Positions 50,978 through 63,351 of a DNA stretch of 64,000 nucleotides are shown one piece after another. Every line of letters starts with the position of its first letter. The stretch's first letter is position 1. The stretch comes from Streptomyces noursei ATCC 11455 (GTDB taxonomy: Bacteria; Actinomycetota; Actinomycetes; Streptomycetales; Streptomycetaceae). Both the position numbers and the translations under genes were made by a program. The stretch lies in contig NZ_CP011533.1 in assembly GCF_001704275.1 (NCBI RefSeq), positions 7,316,001 through 7,380,000 of the forward strand, read 5' to 3'. The notes beneath the pieces were generated by a model. That model saw nothing but the letters and a program-made list of their open reading frames with translations, ran no database searches and was not told the origin of the DNA.

Positions 50978-52468
50978 GTGGACACCGACTACGAGGTGCT
51001 GATCGCGGGGGCGGGCCCGACCGGCCTGCTGCTCGCCAACGAGCTGGGCCTGGCCGGCGTGCGGGCGGCCGTCGTGGAGCGGCTGCCCTTCCGGACCGGC
51101 CGGTCCAAGGCACTCAACCTCCAGCCGCGCACCGCCGAGGTGCTGGACTGCCGAGGCTGGCTGGCCCCGGTCCTGGACCGGTCGCTGGCGCTGCTCCCCG
51201 CCGGCCACTTCGCCGGACTGCCGCTCCACTACGACGCGTTGGACACGCCGTTCCCGCACCAGGTCGGCATCCCGCAGGCCCGGGTCGAGGAGTTCCTGGA
51301 GGACCACCTCGCCCGGTACGGCGTCCCGGTGCTGCGGGGCCGGGAGGTGACGTCGTTCCGTCAGGACGCGGACGGTGTCACCGTGAGCCTCCTCGGGCCC
51401 GACGGCGCGGAGCGCACCGTCCGGGCCGGGTACCTGGTGGGCGCGGACGGCGGGCGCAGCACGGTGCGCCGCGTCCTGGGCATGCCCTTCCCGGGGTGGG
51501 ACGGCCGGATCGGCATGGCCGTCGCCGACGTCGAACTCGTCGCGCCCGCCGCTGCGGAGACCGCGCCCGCCGGCCCCGGCGAGGCATGGCGCCTGCCCGA
51601 CCTCACCCCGGACCCCGCGGGCGTCGCCTTCCTGCTCCCGCTCGGCGACGGGGTGCACCGGCTGCTCCTCGGCGGCCCCGAGCAGCAGGGCGTCGACCTC
51701 GACGCCCCGGTCACCGACGACGAGGTGCGCACGGCGCTGGCCCGCTGCCCCGGCCCGCCGCGCGAACTGCGCGCGGTCCGCTGGGCGTCCCGCTTCACCG
51801 ACGCCGCCCGGCAGGCCGAGCGGTACGCCGACGGCCGGGTGCTGCTGGCCGGCGACGCGGCCCACATCCACGCCCCCGCCGGCGGTCAGGGCCTCAACCT
51901 CGGCATGCAGGACGCGTTCAACCTGGGCTGGAAGCTGGCCGCGGTGATCCGCGGCCGGGCTCCGGACGGCCTGCTGGCCACCTACCACGCCGAACGGCAC
52001 CCGGTCGGCGCCCGGGTGCTCGCCAACACCCGCGCGCAGACGGTGCTGACGCTCCCCGACCCGGACGCCTTGGTGGTCCGCGAGATGTTCGCCGACCTGC
52101 TCGCCGTGCCGGAGGCCAACCGCCGCATCGCCGCCATGATCGCCGGCACGGATATCCGCTACCCGATGCCCGATACGCCGGACCACCCGCTGCTGGGGGC
52201 GCGGGTGCCCGGCGTCCGGCTGCCGTCCGGCCGCGGCCTGCTGCTGGCCGGCGCCGCCTCGACGGCCGCCGCCGTGGCGGACGGCTGGGCGGACCGGGTC
52301 GACCGCGCCGACGCCGGGCCCGCGGCGGGCGCCGGCGAGGCGCTGCTGGTCCGCCCGGACGGGCATGTCTGCTGGGCCGGCCGGGACGGTGGAGCGGAGG
52401 GCCTGCGCGCCGCCCTCGCCCGGTGGTTCGGCGCGCCCCGCCCGGGCGCGAGCCGCCCATCCGGCAGC

Positions 52469-52477
<9 letters not shown>
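50978..52477 (+). CDS. FAD-dependent aromatic hydroxylase (PHBH family)
   Basis: A 499-residue flavoprotein monooxygenase. The ADP-binding [14 protein letters not shown] is at residues about 10-24, the GADGGRS (DG) motif near 155-161 and the second FAD motif [33 protein letters not shown] near 290-320. It belongs to the group that includes polyketide and rifampicin hydroxylases (PgaE/RdmE/RoxA), with a C-terminal thioredoxin-like domain. The GTG start follows AGGGGAGCC. It ends with the TetR operon; its last codons overlap the ARG box of the arginine promoter (52469-52486). The substrate, endogenous or xenobiotic aromatic, is not evident. Confidence 0.9.
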
Positions 52478-53645
<1,168 letters not shown>

Positions 53646-53649
<4 letters not shown>

Positions 53650-54800
53650 GTGTGACGGCAGCGCAGGGATTCCTCGCGGCGGGCATCGCCGCCGGGATCA
53701 AGGAGAACGGCAACCCCGATCTCGCCCTGGTGGTCAACAGCGGGCCGCGCCTGGCCGCCGCCGGCGTGTTCACCTCGAACCGCGTCAAGGCGGCGCCGGT
53801 GCGGTGGTCCGAGCAGGTCCTCAAGGGCGGCCGGGTCTCCGCGGTGATCCTCAACTCCGGTGGCGCCAACGCCTGTACGGGCCCGCTCGGCTTCCAGGAC
53901 ACCCACGCGACCGCGGAGAAGGTCGCCGAGGTGCTGGACGGGCACAGCGCCGCCGAGGTCGCGGTGGCCTCCACCGGCCTGATCGGCGTGCGCCTGCCGA
54001 TGGACAAGCTGCTGCCCGGCGTCGAGAAGGCCGCGACCGAACTCACCGGCCACGGCGGCGAGAAGGCCGCGATCGCCATCAAGACCACCGACAGCGTCCA
54101 CAAGACCGCGCAGGTCACCAAGGACGGCTGGACCGTCGGCGGGATGGCCAAGGGCGCCGGCATGCTCGCCCCCGGCCTGGCCACCATGCTCGCCGTGCTG
54201 ACCACCGACGCCGACGTGCCGGCCGAGCAGCTGGACGCCGCGCTGCGTGCCGCCACCCGCGCCACCTTCGACCGGGTCGACTCCGACGGCTGCATGTCCA
54301 CCAACGACACGGTGCTGCTGCTGGCCTCCGGCGCCTCCGGTGTCGTGCCCGACCAGGACGCCTTCGCCGAGGCGGTCCGGGAGGTCTGCGACGACCTGGC
54401 CCGGCAGCTGATCGGCGACGCGGAGGGCGCCAGCAAGGACATCCGCATCGAGGTGATCAACGCCGCCGACGAGGACGACGCGGTCGAGGTCGGCCGCTCC
54501 ATCGCCCGCAACAACCTGCTCAAGTGCGCCATCCACGGCGAGGACCCCAACTGGGGCCGGGTGCTCTCCGCGATCGGCACCACCGCCGCCGCCTTCGACC
54601 CGGACCGGCTCAACGTCGCGATCAACGACGTCTGGGTCTGCAGGAACGGCTCGGTGGGCGAGGACCGGGAGCTGGTGGACATGCGCTACCGCGAGGTGCG
54701 GATCACCGCCGACCTCGCCGCCGGCACGGAGTCCGCGGTCATCTGGGCCAACGACCTCACCGCCGACTACGTCCACGAGAACAGCGCGTACTCCTCATGA
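53646..54800 (+). CDS. argJ: Bifunctional ornithine acetyltransferase / N-acetylglutamate synthase
   Basis: A 384-residue ArgJ of the cyclic arginine pathway. The self-cleavage site is in [16 protein letters not shown], where the Thr of LATM becomes the N-terminal nucleophile of the beta chain; upstream [12 protein letters not shown] and downstream [16 protein letters not shown] and [14 protein letters not shown] are family signatures. Actinobacterial ArgJ can be mono- or bifunctional; sequence alone does not decide. The GTG at 53646 follows GAGGAG. A 72-bp micro-ORF bridges it to argB. Confidence 0.96.
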
Positions 54801-54868
54801 CCGGACCCGCCGCGCACCGGCGCGCACCGGACGGACACCCCACGGAGCGGAACGAGGCCGCCGCATGA
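54797..54868 (+). CDS. Micro-ORF bridging argJ and argB
   Basis: A 23-codon frame begins with an ATG overlapping the argJ stop (ATGA, 54797-54800) and ends with a TGA overlapping the argB start (ATGA, 54865-54868). It contains GGAGCGGAACGAGG-like ribosome-binding sequence for argB. The peptide is rich in Ala, His and Arg and resembles nothing known. As with the argC-argJ bridge, a translational relay is possible. Confidence 0.35.
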   Translation: MTGPAAHRRAPDGHPTERNEAAA

Positions 54869-55824
54869 CCACCCGTAAGCACACCGCGCTCCCCAAGGCC
54901 CGCACGCTCGTCGAGGCGCTGCCCTGGCTGACCCGGCACCACGGCAAGACCGTGGTGATCAAGTTCGGCGGCAACGCCATGGTCGACGACGAGCTCAAGC
55001 GCGCCTTCGCCCAGGACGTGGTCTTCCTGCGGCACGCCGGACTGCGCCCGGTCGTCGTCCACGGCGGCGGCCCGCAGATCAGCGCCCAGCTCGAACTCCT
55101 CGGCCTGGCCTCGGAGTTCAAGGCCGGCCTGCGGGTCACCTCGCCCGAGGCGATGAACGTCGTCCGGATGGTGCTGGCCGGCCAGGTCCAGCGCGAGCTG
55201 GTCGGCCTGCTCAACGAGCACGGCCCGCTCGCCGTCGGCATGACCGGCGAGGACGCCCGGCTGATGTCCGCCACCAAGCACTACGCGGACGTCGACGGCG
55301 AGCGGATCGACATCGGCCGGGTCGGCGAGATCACCGCCATCGACCCCGGCGCGGTGCAGGCCCTGCTGGACGACGGCCGGATCCCGGTGATCTCGTCCGT
55401 CGCCCGCAGCAGCGACGACGGCGACGGCGCCGGCGTCTTCAACGTCAACGCCGACACCGCCGCCGCCGCCCTGGCCGCGGCGCTCGGCGCGGAGACCCTG
55501 ATGGTGCTCACCGACGTCGAGGGCCTCTACGAGGACTGGCCGCACAGCGACGAGGTGATCTCCCGGCTCACCGCGAGCCAGCTGGAGAAGCTGCTGCCCG
55601 ACCTGGCCAGCGGCATGGTCCCCAAGATGCAGGGCTGCCTGCACGCCGTGCGCCACGGCGTGCGCAACGCCCGGGTCATCGACGGGCGGGTCCAGCACTC
55701 GATCCTGCTGGAGATCTTCACCGACGAGGGCATCGGCACGATGGTGGTCCCGGACCCCGATCCGGCGTCGGCCACCGGCCCGCACGGCAGCACCACACAC
55801 CACACTGCGGAGGGGACGGCATGA
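54865..55824 (+). CDS. argB: Acetylglutamate kinase
   Basis: A 319-residue amino acid kinase. [13 protein letters not shown] (about residues 29-41), [15 protein letters not shown] and [28 protein letters not shown] are the nucleotide- and acetylglutamate-binding parts, and [13 protein letters not shown] the C-terminal helix. The protein is of the longer hexameric, arginine-inhibited type in its N-terminal extension ([22 protein letters not shown]). The C-terminal 20 residues are hydrophilic and lineage-specific. The stop overlaps argD (ATGA). Confidence 0.96.
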   Translation: MTTRKHTALPKARTLVEALPWLTRHHGKTVVIKFGGNAMVDDELKRAFAQDVVFLRHAGLRPVVVHGGGPQISAQLELLGLASEFKAGLRVTSPEAMNVVRMVLAGQVQRELVGLLNEHGPLAVGMTGEDARLMSATKHYADVDGERIDIGRVGEITAIDPGAVQALLDDGRIPVISSVARSSDDGDGAGVFNVNADTAAAALAAALGAETLMVLTDVEGLYEDWPHSDEVISRLTASQLEKLLPDLASGMVPKMQGCLHAVRHGVRNARVIDGRVQHSILLEIFTDEGIGTMVVPDPDPASATGPHGSTTHHTAEGTA

Positions 55825-57089
55825 GCGACGGCACGGCGACGGACACCCCGGCGACCCGGGGCACGGTGACCGGCGGAGGACCGGTCACCAACGAGGGGCT
55901 CACCGGGCGCTGGCAGGGCGCCATGATGGACAACTTCGGCACCCCCCGCGTCCCGCTCGTCCGCGGCGAGGGCGTCACCGTCTGGGACGCCGACGGCAAT
56001 GCCTACCTCGACTTCCTCGGCGGGATCGCGGTCAACGCGCTCGGCCACGCCCACCCCGCGGTGGTCCGCGCGGTCTCCGACCAGGTCGCCACCCTCGGCC
56101 ATGTGTCGAACCTCTTCGTCGCCGAGCCCACCGTGGCCCTCGCCGAGCGCCTGCTCGCGCTCACCGGCCGGCCCGGCCGGGTCTACTTCTCCAACTCCGG
56201 CGCCGAGGCGAACGAGGCCGCCTTCAAGATCGGCCGGCTGACCGGCCGCACCCACATGGTCAGCGCCACCGGCGGCTTCCACGGCCGCACCATGGGCGCC
56301 CTGGCCCTCACCGGCCAGCCCGCCAAGCAGGACCCGTTCCGCCCGCTGCCCGGCGACGTCGAGCACGTCCCGTACGGCGACGTGGACGCCCTGCGGGCCG
56401 CCGTCACCACCGACACCGCCCTCGTCGTCCTGGAGCCGATCCAGGGCGAGAACGGCGTGGTCGTCCCGGCGCCCGACTACCTCCGGGCCGCCCGCGAGAT
56501 CACCGCCGCCACCGGCACCCTGCTGGTCCTCGACGAGATCCAGACCGGCATCGGCCGCACCGGCCACTGGCTGGCGTCCGCGGCCCAGGGGATCGAGGCC
56601 GACGTCATCACCCTCGCCAAGGGCCTCGGCGGCGGCCTCCCCATCGGCGCCACCCTCGCCTTCGGCCCGGCCGCCGACCTGCTCACCCCCGGCTCGCACG
56701 GCTCGACGTTCAGCGGCAACCCGATCGTCTGCGCCGGCGCCCTCGCCGTCCTGGACACCATCGAGGCGGACGGCCTCCTCGACCACGTCCAGCGGGTCGG
56801 TGCGCGCCTGCGCGCCGGCATCGCCGCCCTGGAGCACCCGTTGGTCGGCCAGGTCCGCGGCGCCGGGCTGCTCCTCGGTATCGTCTTGACCGGGCCCCTC
56901 GCGTCACACGTGCAGCAGGCGGCCCAGGACGCGGGCCTTCTGGTCAACGCGGTCGCGCCGGACGTCATCCGGCTCGCCCCGCCGCTGATCGTCTCCGACG
57001 AGCAGGTGGAGACCTTCCTCCAGAAGCTCCCCGGCGTCCTCAAGAAGGCCGAGGAATCGGCCAACGGGGAACGAGGATCCGGAGACTGA
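55821..57089 (+). CDS. argD: Acetylornithine aminotransferase
   Basis: A 422-residue class III aminotransferase. [15 protein letters not shown] (substrate/PLP), [26 protein letters not shown] and the Schiff-base Lys in [14 protein letters not shown] (about residue 270) are all present. Acetylornithine transamination is indicated by position in argCJBDR. The N-terminal 30 residues are extra relative to most ArgD and could reflect an upstream-annotated start, but the ATG at 55821 overlaps the argB stop, which favours it. Confidence 0.96.
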   Translation: MSDGTATDTPATRGTVTGGGPVTNEGLTGRWQGAMMDNFGTPRVPLVRGEGVTVWDADGNAYLDFLGGIAVNALGHAHPAVVRAVSDQVATLGHVSNLFVAEPTVALAERLLALTGRPGRVYFSNSGAEANEAAFKIGRLTGRTHMVSATGGFHGRTMGALALTGQPAKQDPFRPLPGDVEHVPYGDVDALRAAVTTDTALVVLEPIQGENGVVVPAPDYLRAAREITAATGTLLVLDEIQTGIGRTGHWLASAAQGIEADVITLAKGLGGGLPIGATLAFGPAADLLTPGSHGSTFSGNPIVCAGALAVLDTIEADGLLDHVQRVGARLRAGIAALEHPLVGQVRGAGLLLGIVLTGPLASHVQQAAQDAGLLVNAVAPDVIRLAPPLIVSDEQVETFLQKLPGVLKKAEESANGERGSGD

Positions 57090-57096
57090 CGCAACG

Positions 57097-57651
57097 ATGA
57101 CCGAGCCGCAGGGCAACGAGTCGCACACCAGCGGCCCGGCCGTACCGCAGACCCGCACCGCCCGCCACCGCCGGATCGTGGACATCCTCAACCGGCAACC
57201 GGTCCGCTCCCAGAGCCAGCTCGCCAAGCTGCTCGCCGACGACGGGCTCTCCGTCACCCAGGCGACGCTCTCCCGCGACCTGGACGAACTGGGTGCGGTC
57301 AAGATCCGCAACACCGGCGGGGAGCTGATCTACGCGGTACCGAGCGAGGGCGGCGACCGCAAGCCGCGGGCGCCGCTGGGGGAGTCCGCCAAGGAGGAGC
57401 GGATGCGCCGCCTCTCCGGCGAACTCCTCATCTCCGCCGAGGCGTCCGCCAACCTCGTCGTCCTGCGCACCCCGCCGGGCGCCGCCCAGTTCCTGGCCTC
57501 CGCCATCGACCAGGCGGAACTCCACGACATCCTCGGCACCATCGCGGGCGACGACACCCTGATGCTGATCAGCCGCGACCCGTCCGGCGGGCAGGCGCTC
57601 GCGGACCATCTGCTGCGGCTGGCGCAGAAGGACGACCGCGGGGCGCCGTGA
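57097..57651 (+). CDS. argR: Arginine repressor ArgR
   Basis: A 184-residue ArgR: winged helix-turn-helix (residues about 22-85; [46 protein letters not shown]) and hexamerisation/arginine-binding core ([16 protein letters not shown], with the GDDT motif). It starts 7 bp after argD. It should repress argC and argG through the palindromic ARG boxes at 52469 and 59828. A Ser/Gly-rich N-terminus of about 18 residues precedes the domain. Confidence 0.96.
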   Translation: MTEPQGNESHTSGPAVPQTRTARHRRIVDILNRQPVRSQSQLAKLLADDGLSVTQATLSRDLDELGAVKIRNTGGELIYAVPSEGGDRKPRAPLGESAKEERMRRLSGELLISAEASANLVVLRTPPGAAQFLASAIDQAELHDILGTIAGDDTLMLISRDPSGGQALADHLLRLAQKDDRGAP

Positions 57652-57694
57652 CCGCCCCACCGCGGCAATCACCATCCGTAGGTATATAAGTGCA

Positions 57695-57794
57695 TATAGT
57701 GACTGAGGGTGCGGTGGTGGCTCCGGCGCTCACCGCCGTGGGAGCCGCCGCCGTACGGACGGACGCCGCGACGGCGCGGTGTCATCACCCTCAG
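57695..57794 (+). promoter_or_regulatory. Promoter and structured leader of the PstS-like gene
   Basis: TATAGT at 57695-57700 is a good -10; no matching -35 is visible, although the region upstream is AT-rich (GTATATAAGTGCATATAG). Directly after it, CTGAGGGTG (57703-57711) is perfectly complementary to CACCCTCAG (57786-57794), enclosing a second imperfect hairpin. The Shine-Dalgarno AAGGAG lies 30 bp beyond. No PHO-box direct repeats were seen. Confidence 0.45.
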
Positions 57795-57837
57795 CTGCGT
57801 CGGCCGGGGCCGATCCGCAGGTAAGGAGCGCTGCACA

Positions 57838-58983
57838 GTGAAGCCTCAGCGGAAGGCCGGCCCGCGCACCAGGGCCCTCGGGGCGGTGGCCGTGTGCGGC
57901 GCCCTCGCCCTCACGGCCTGCGGTGCGAACGGCGGCTCGGCCCCCTCTCCCAGCCCGTCCGCCCCGTCCCCCAGCCCGTCCGCCGCCGCGGGCGCCATCG
58001 CCTGCGGCAGGACGGCCACCCTGCGGGCCTCCGGCTCGACGGCTCAGCAGTACGCGATGAAGTACTGGATCACCACCTACACGCGGGCCTGCGCCGGCAC
58101 CAGGATCAGCTACGACGGCAACGGCTCGGGGGCCGGCCAGGACGACTTCCTGCGCGGCCGGACGGCCTTCGCCGGCTCGGACTCCCCGCTCGACGCCGAC
58201 CAGGTGAAGCAGTCCGAGAAGGTCTGCGCCGACGGTGGCCGCGCCATCCACCTGCCGATCGTCGGCGGGCCGATCGCGGTCGCCTTCCACCTCCCCGGCG
58301 TCGATCGGCTGGTCCTCGACGCCCCCACCCTCGCCAAGATCTTCAACGGCCGGATCACGCGGTGGGACGACCCGGCGATCGCCGGGCTCAACAAGGACAC
58401 CAAGCTCCCCGCCACGCCGATCCGGACGTTCCACCGCTCCGACTCCTCCGGCACGACCGACAACTTCACGGCCTACCTCGCCGCCACCGCCCGGGACGCC
58501 TGGCCGTATCCGCACGCCAAGGAGTGGCCGGCGCGGGGCGGCGGATCCGCCAAGGGCTCCGCGGATCTCGCCGCCCAGGTGCAGCGGACCACGGGCGGGA
58601 TCGGCTACGTCGAGCTGCCGTACGCGGTGGACCGGATGCTGCGCACCGTCTCGGTCGCCACCGGCGCGGCGACCCCCGCCGACGCCAACGTGATCGCGGC
58701 ATCGCACGCGATCGCCGGTGCCCGGACGGTCAACACCGGCCATGACGTCATCCTCGACCTCGACTACGGGACCAAGGTCCCCGGTGCCTATCCCATCGAC
58801 GTGGTCACCTACGAGATCGTCTGCGACAAGGGCAACAAGCCGGAGACCTGGCCCGCGACCAAGGCGTTCCTGGCGTACATGGCCAGCCAGAAGGGCCAGC
58901 AGAACCTGACCTTCCAGGGCTATGCGACGCTCCCGGCCAAGGTCGTGGACGCGGTCCGCCACGAGATCGGCACGCTGTCCTGA
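57838..58983 (+). CDS. PstS-like phosphate-binding lipoprotein
   Basis: A 381-residue extracellular solute-binding lipoprotein. The lipobox is LALTAC (Cys about residue 29), followed by a Ser/Pro repeat linker (APSPSPSAPSPSPS) and a two-lobed binding protein with TLRASGSTAQQYAMKYW, ISYDGNGSGAGQDDFL, FAGSDSPLD and FHRSDSSGTTDNFTAYL, the phosphate-contacting segments of PstS. No pstCAB genes adjoin; it may supply a remote Pst transporter. The GTG follows GTAAGGAG. It is read from a promoter of its own between argR and argG. Confidence 0.87.
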   Translation: MKPQRKAGPRTRALGAVAVCGALALTACGANGGSAPSPSPSAPSPSPSAAAGAIACGRTATLRASGSTAQQYAMKYWITTYTRACAGTRISYDGNGSGAGQDDFLRGRTAFAGSDSPLDADQVKQSEKVCADGGRAIHLPIVGGPIAVAFHLPGVDRLVLDAPTLAKIFNGRITRWDDPAIAGLNKDTKLPATPIRTFHRSDSSGTTDNFTAYLAATARDAWPYPHAKEWPARGGGSAKGSADLAAQVQRTTGGIGYVELPYAVDRMLRTVSVATGAATPADANVIAASHAIAGARTVNTGHDVILDLDYGTKVPGAYPIDVVTYEIVCDKGNKPETWPATKAFLAYMASQKGQQNLTFQGYATLPAKVVDAVRHEIGTLS

Positions 58984-59058
58984 GCCCCGCGCGGCCGGCT
59001 GACGGGCCGTGAGCTCGCGGCCCGGAAGCGTGCGGCCCGACGCGCGCCCCATACGGCA

Positions 59059-59102
59059 CAAGGCCCGTCGATCCGGGATTCCTCCCGGATCGACGGGCCT
59101 TG
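59059..59102. terminator. Bidirectional terminator between PstS-like gene and tRNA-Pro
   Basis: A perfect 20-bp stem (59059-59078 with 59083-59102) closed by a TTCC tetraloop, among the strongest hairpins in the window. It lies between a plus-strand gene and a minus-strand tRNA. Confidence 0.9.
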
Positions 59103-59110
59103 CGACACCG

Positions 59111-59184
<74 letters not shown>

Positions 59185-59328
59185 GTGCCGTGTTCCGACC
59201 GGAGACTCCCGGTCGGGCCGTGCAGACAGAAAAATACCCTGTCCGGGCCGATGAATCCAAAGCGGGTCCCCTTTGGGGTGCTCCGGGGCCTCCCGGCGGG
59301 CCCGCGGCGACCGTGTTCTGATGGGAAT

Positions 59329-59730
59329 ATGCCGGCAAAAGCGCAGAAAGCGAAGAAAACGAACAGGGCGCGCACGGTCGAGGTGCGCCGGGTGTACGAC
59401 CCGCCGGAACCGGCCGACGGGGCGCGGGTCCTGGTGGACCGGCTGTGGCCCCGGGGGATGGCGAAGGGTGACGAGCGGGTCGCCGACGCCGAGTGGTGCA
59501 AGGACGTGGCGCCCTCGACGGAGCTGCGCAAGTGGTACGGGCACGACGAGGCGCGGTTCGAGGAGTTCGTCGAGCGGTACCGGGCCGAGCTGGCCGAGGG
59601 CGCGCCGGGTGCGGCGCTGGAGCATCTGCGGGAGCTGGCGGCGGACGGTCCGCTGGCGCTGCTGACGGCGACGAAGGAAGTGCCGCTGAGTCATGCGGCG
59701 GTGCTGCAGGAGGAGCTCCGGAAGGGCTGA
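59329..59730 (+). CDS. DUF488 family protein
   Basis: A 133-residue protein of the DUF488 family: VEVRRVYDPPEPADGARVLVDRLWPRGMAK is the conserved opening and WCKDVAPSTELRKWYGHDEARFEEF the middle, ending with LALLTATKEVPLSHAAVL. The fold relates to DNA repair or nuclease-like proteins in some lineages, but biochemical function is unknown. The Lys/Ala-rich N-terminus (MPAKAQKAKKTNRA) is a lineage addition. The ATG at 59329 has only a weak ribosome binding site (GATGGGAAT), so it may be translated from a very short leader. It stands between tRNA-Pro and argG. Confidence 0.85.
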   Translation: MPAKAQKAKKTNRARTVEVRRVYDPPEPADGARVLVDRLWPRGMAKGDERVADAEWCKDVAPSTELRKWYGHDEARFEEFVERYRAELAEGAPGAALEHLRELAADGPLALLTATKEVPLSHAAVLQEELRKG

Positions 59731-59817
59731 GGGGGCGCGGCGCGGCACTTCGGGGGCGGCTCCGGCGTCCGTACGGGACCGCTGGCGGCGTCGCTGGCCT
59801 GGGGTTTTCTGAGTCCA

Positions 59818-59851
59818 TTGACGAAGCATGCAGTGGAGTGCATACTTATGC
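59818..59851 (+). promoter_or_regulatory. argG promoter with ARG boxes
   Basis: TTGACG (59818-59823), 17-bp spacer, CATACT (59841-59846). A palindrome ATGCAGTGGAGTGCAT (59828-59843) fills the spacer and a second, GCATACTTATGC (59840-59851), overlaps the -10, the expected arrangement for ArgR repression. Confidence 0.7.
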
Positions 59852-59882
59852 CTAGCAGTGAATGCCTCGTAAGGAGAAACCC

Positions 59883-61079
59883 ATGACCGAGCGTGTCGTA
59901 CTCGCCTACTCGGGCGGCCTGGACACCTCCGTCTGCATCGGCTGGATAGCCGAGGAGACGGGCGCGGAGGTCATCGCCGTTGCCGTGGACGTCGGCCAGG
60001 GCGGCGAGGACCTGGACGTCATCCGCAAGCGCGCGCTCGCCTGCGGTGCGGTGGAAGCCGAGGTCGCCGACGCCAGGGACGAATTCGCCGAGGGGTACTG
60101 CCTCCCGGCGATCAAGGCCAACGCCCTCTACATGGACCGCTACCCGCTGGTCTCCGCGCTCTCCCGGCCGGCCATCGTCAAGCACCTGGTCGCCGCCGCC
60201 GAGAAGCACGGCGCGACCACGGTCGCCCACGGTTGCACCGGCAAGGGGAACGACCAGGTCCGGTTCGAGGCGGGCATCTCCTCGCTCGCTCCCGGCCTGA
60301 AGTGCATCGTCCCGGTCCGCGACTACGCGATGACCCGGGACAAGGCGATCGCCTTCGCCGAGAAGGCCGAACTGCCGATCGCCACCACCAAGAAGTCGCC
60401 GTACTCCATCGACCAGAACGTCTTCGGGCGGGCCGTGGAGACCGGCTTCCTGGAGGACATCTGGAACGCGCCGATCGAGGACCTCTACGAGTACACCGAG
60501 AACCCGGCCACCCCGCGTGAGGCCGACGAGGTCCTGATCACCTTCAAGGAAGGCGCGCCGGTCGCCCTCGACGGCAGGCCGGTCACTGTCCTCCAGGCCA
60601 TCCAGGAGCTCAACGCGCGGGCCGGCGCCCAGGGCATCGGCCGGATCGACATGGTCGAGGACCGCCTCGTCGGCATCAAGTCCCGCGAGGTGTACGAGGC
60701 CCCGGGTGCGATCGCGCTGATCACCGCGCACCAGGAGCTGGAGAACGTCACCGTCGAGCGCGAACTGGCCCGCTACAAGCGGCAGGTCGAGCAGCGCTGG
60801 GGCGAGCTGGTCTACGACGGCCTGTGGTTCTCGCCGCTCAAGCGGGCCCTGGACGGCTTCCTCGACGAGGCCAACGCGGCGGTCTCCGGCGACATCCGGA
60901 TGACCCTGCACGGTGGTCGCGCGGTGGTCACCGGCCGGCGCTCCGAGCAGTCGCTGTACGACTTCGACCTCGCCACCTACGACACCGGCGACACGTTCGA
61001 CCAGTCGCTCTCCAAGGGCTTCATCGAGCTCTTCGGCATGTCGAGCAAGATTGCCGCGCAGCGCGACCTGGCAGGCTGA
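59883..61079 (+). CDS. argG: Argininosuccinate synthase
   Basis: A 398-residue ArgG. The P-loop-like ATP pyrophosphatase motif is [12 protein letters not shown] at the N-terminus; [13 protein letters not shown] and the [10 protein letters not shown] substrate region follow. It joins citrulline and aspartate. The ATG at 59883 has AAGGAG eight bases upstream; an in-frame ATG 21 bp earlier lies within the leader and is less likely. It is 116 bp upstream of argH, likely cotranscribed. Confidence 0.96.
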   Translation: MTERVVLAYSGGLDTSVCIGWIAEETGAEVIAVAVDVGQGGEDLDVIRKRALACGAVEAEVADARDEFAEGYCLPAIKANALYMDRYPLVSALSRPAIVKHLVAAAEKHGATTVAHGCTGKGNDQVRFEAGISSLAPGLKCIVPVRDYAMTRDKAIAFAEKAELPIATTKKSPYSIDQNVFGRAVETGFLEDIWNAPIEDLYEYTENPATPREADEVLITFKEGAPVALDGRPVTVLQAIQELNARAGAQGIGRIDMVEDRLVGIKSREVYEAPGAIALITAHQELENVTVERELARYKRQVEQRWGELVYDGLWFSPLKRALDGFLDEANAAVSGDIRMTLHGGRAVVTGRRSEQSLYDFDLATYDTGDTFDQSLSKGFIELFGMSSKIAAQRDLAG

Positions 61080-61168
61080 CCCTTCCGGGACCCGGCGCAC
61101 GGGGCCGACCCGCCCGCCGTTCGAGCGCCGAACGGGCTGACCGTCAGTCCGTCCGGCGCCCGCCGTGA

Positions 61169-62623
<1,455 letters not shown>

Positions 62624-62654
62624 CGGCGCGGCCGGCGCGGCCGGCGCCGGCCGA

Positions 62655-62692
62655 CGAGGGCGGCCCCACCTGATCAGGTGGGGCCGCCCTCG
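62655..62692 (+). terminator. Terminator of argGH
   Basis: A fully self-complementary 38-bp palindrome (CGAGGGCGGCCCCACCTGA and its complement) centred on GATC. Confidence 0.88.
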
Positions 62693-62759
62693 CGTTTCCC
62701 GCGGTGCCCGGCCCCGGTGCGGTGCCCCGGAGGGCGCTCGCATGCGACGGCGCAGAATT

Positions 62760-62801
62760 GGATGAGACATGAATGTCTCATCCGGGTATCCTCTGTCTCA
62801 T
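62760..62801 (+). promoter_or_regulatory. Leaderless promoter and operator of the TetR/MFS pair
   Basis: GGATGAGACAT and ATGTCTCATCC (62760-62783) form a palindrome with a 2-bp centre. It covers GAGACA (62764-62769), a -35-like element 17 bp before TATCCT (62787-62792), which lies 7 bp before the ATG. A half-site TGTCTCAT (62794-62801) overlaps the start codon. Confidence 0.65.
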
Positions 62802-63351
62802 GCCCGTGGACAGAGAACACGTACTCACCGAAGCCGCCGCCCTGCTCACCCGGCGCGCGACGACGTCGATGGACGAGATCGCCCGCGCCGCGGGCATCAG
62901 CCGGGCGACCCTGCACCGGCACTTCGCGGGCCGCGACGCGCTGATCCGCGCCCTGGAGGAGCACGGGATCGAGCGGTTCGCCCGGGCCATCGACGCCGCC
63001 CGGCTCGACGAGGGGGACGCCGCCGGCGCGCTGCGCCGACTGGTCCACGAGGCCGAGCCGGTCGCCGGCGTGCTGGCCTTCCTCTTCACCGAGAACCAGC
63101 TCTTCGAGGCCGAGCCGGTCAACGCCGGCTGGGCCCAGCTCGACGCCCGGCTCACCGCACTGTTCCGTCGCGGCCAGGAGGAGGGCACCTTCCGGGTCGA
63201 CCTCAGCGCGATCTGGCTGACCGAGGCGTTCTACGGCCTCCTCGGCGCCGGCGCCTGGGCGGTGCACGAAGGCCGCGTCGCGCGGAACGACCTCGACCAC
63301 TCGATCGCCGAGCTGCTGCTCGGCGGCATCCGACGGAGCATGGAGAAATGA
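62800..63351 (+). CDS. TetR-family regulator of the downstream efflux pump
   Basis: A 183-residue TetR protein. The N-terminal HTH is VLTEAAALLTRRATTSMDEIARAAGISRATLHRHFAGRDAL (about residues 8-48), followed by a helical ligand domain. The ATG at 62800 is preferred to an upstream ATG at 62773 because the latter lies in the operator palindrome and -10. With the -10 only 7 bp upstream, the message should be leaderless and the gene autoregulated. Its stop overlaps the MFS gene (ATGA); it most likely represses that pump and responds to its substrate. Confidence 0.92.
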   Translation: MPVDREHVLTEAAALLTRRATTSMDEIARAAGISRATLHRHFAGRDALIRALEEHGIERFARAIDAARLDEGDAAGALRRLVHEAEPVAGVLAFLFTENQLFEAEPVNAGWAQLDARLTALFRRGQEEGTFRVDLSAIWLTEAFYGLLGAGAWAVHEGRVARNDLDHSIAELLLGGIRRSMEK

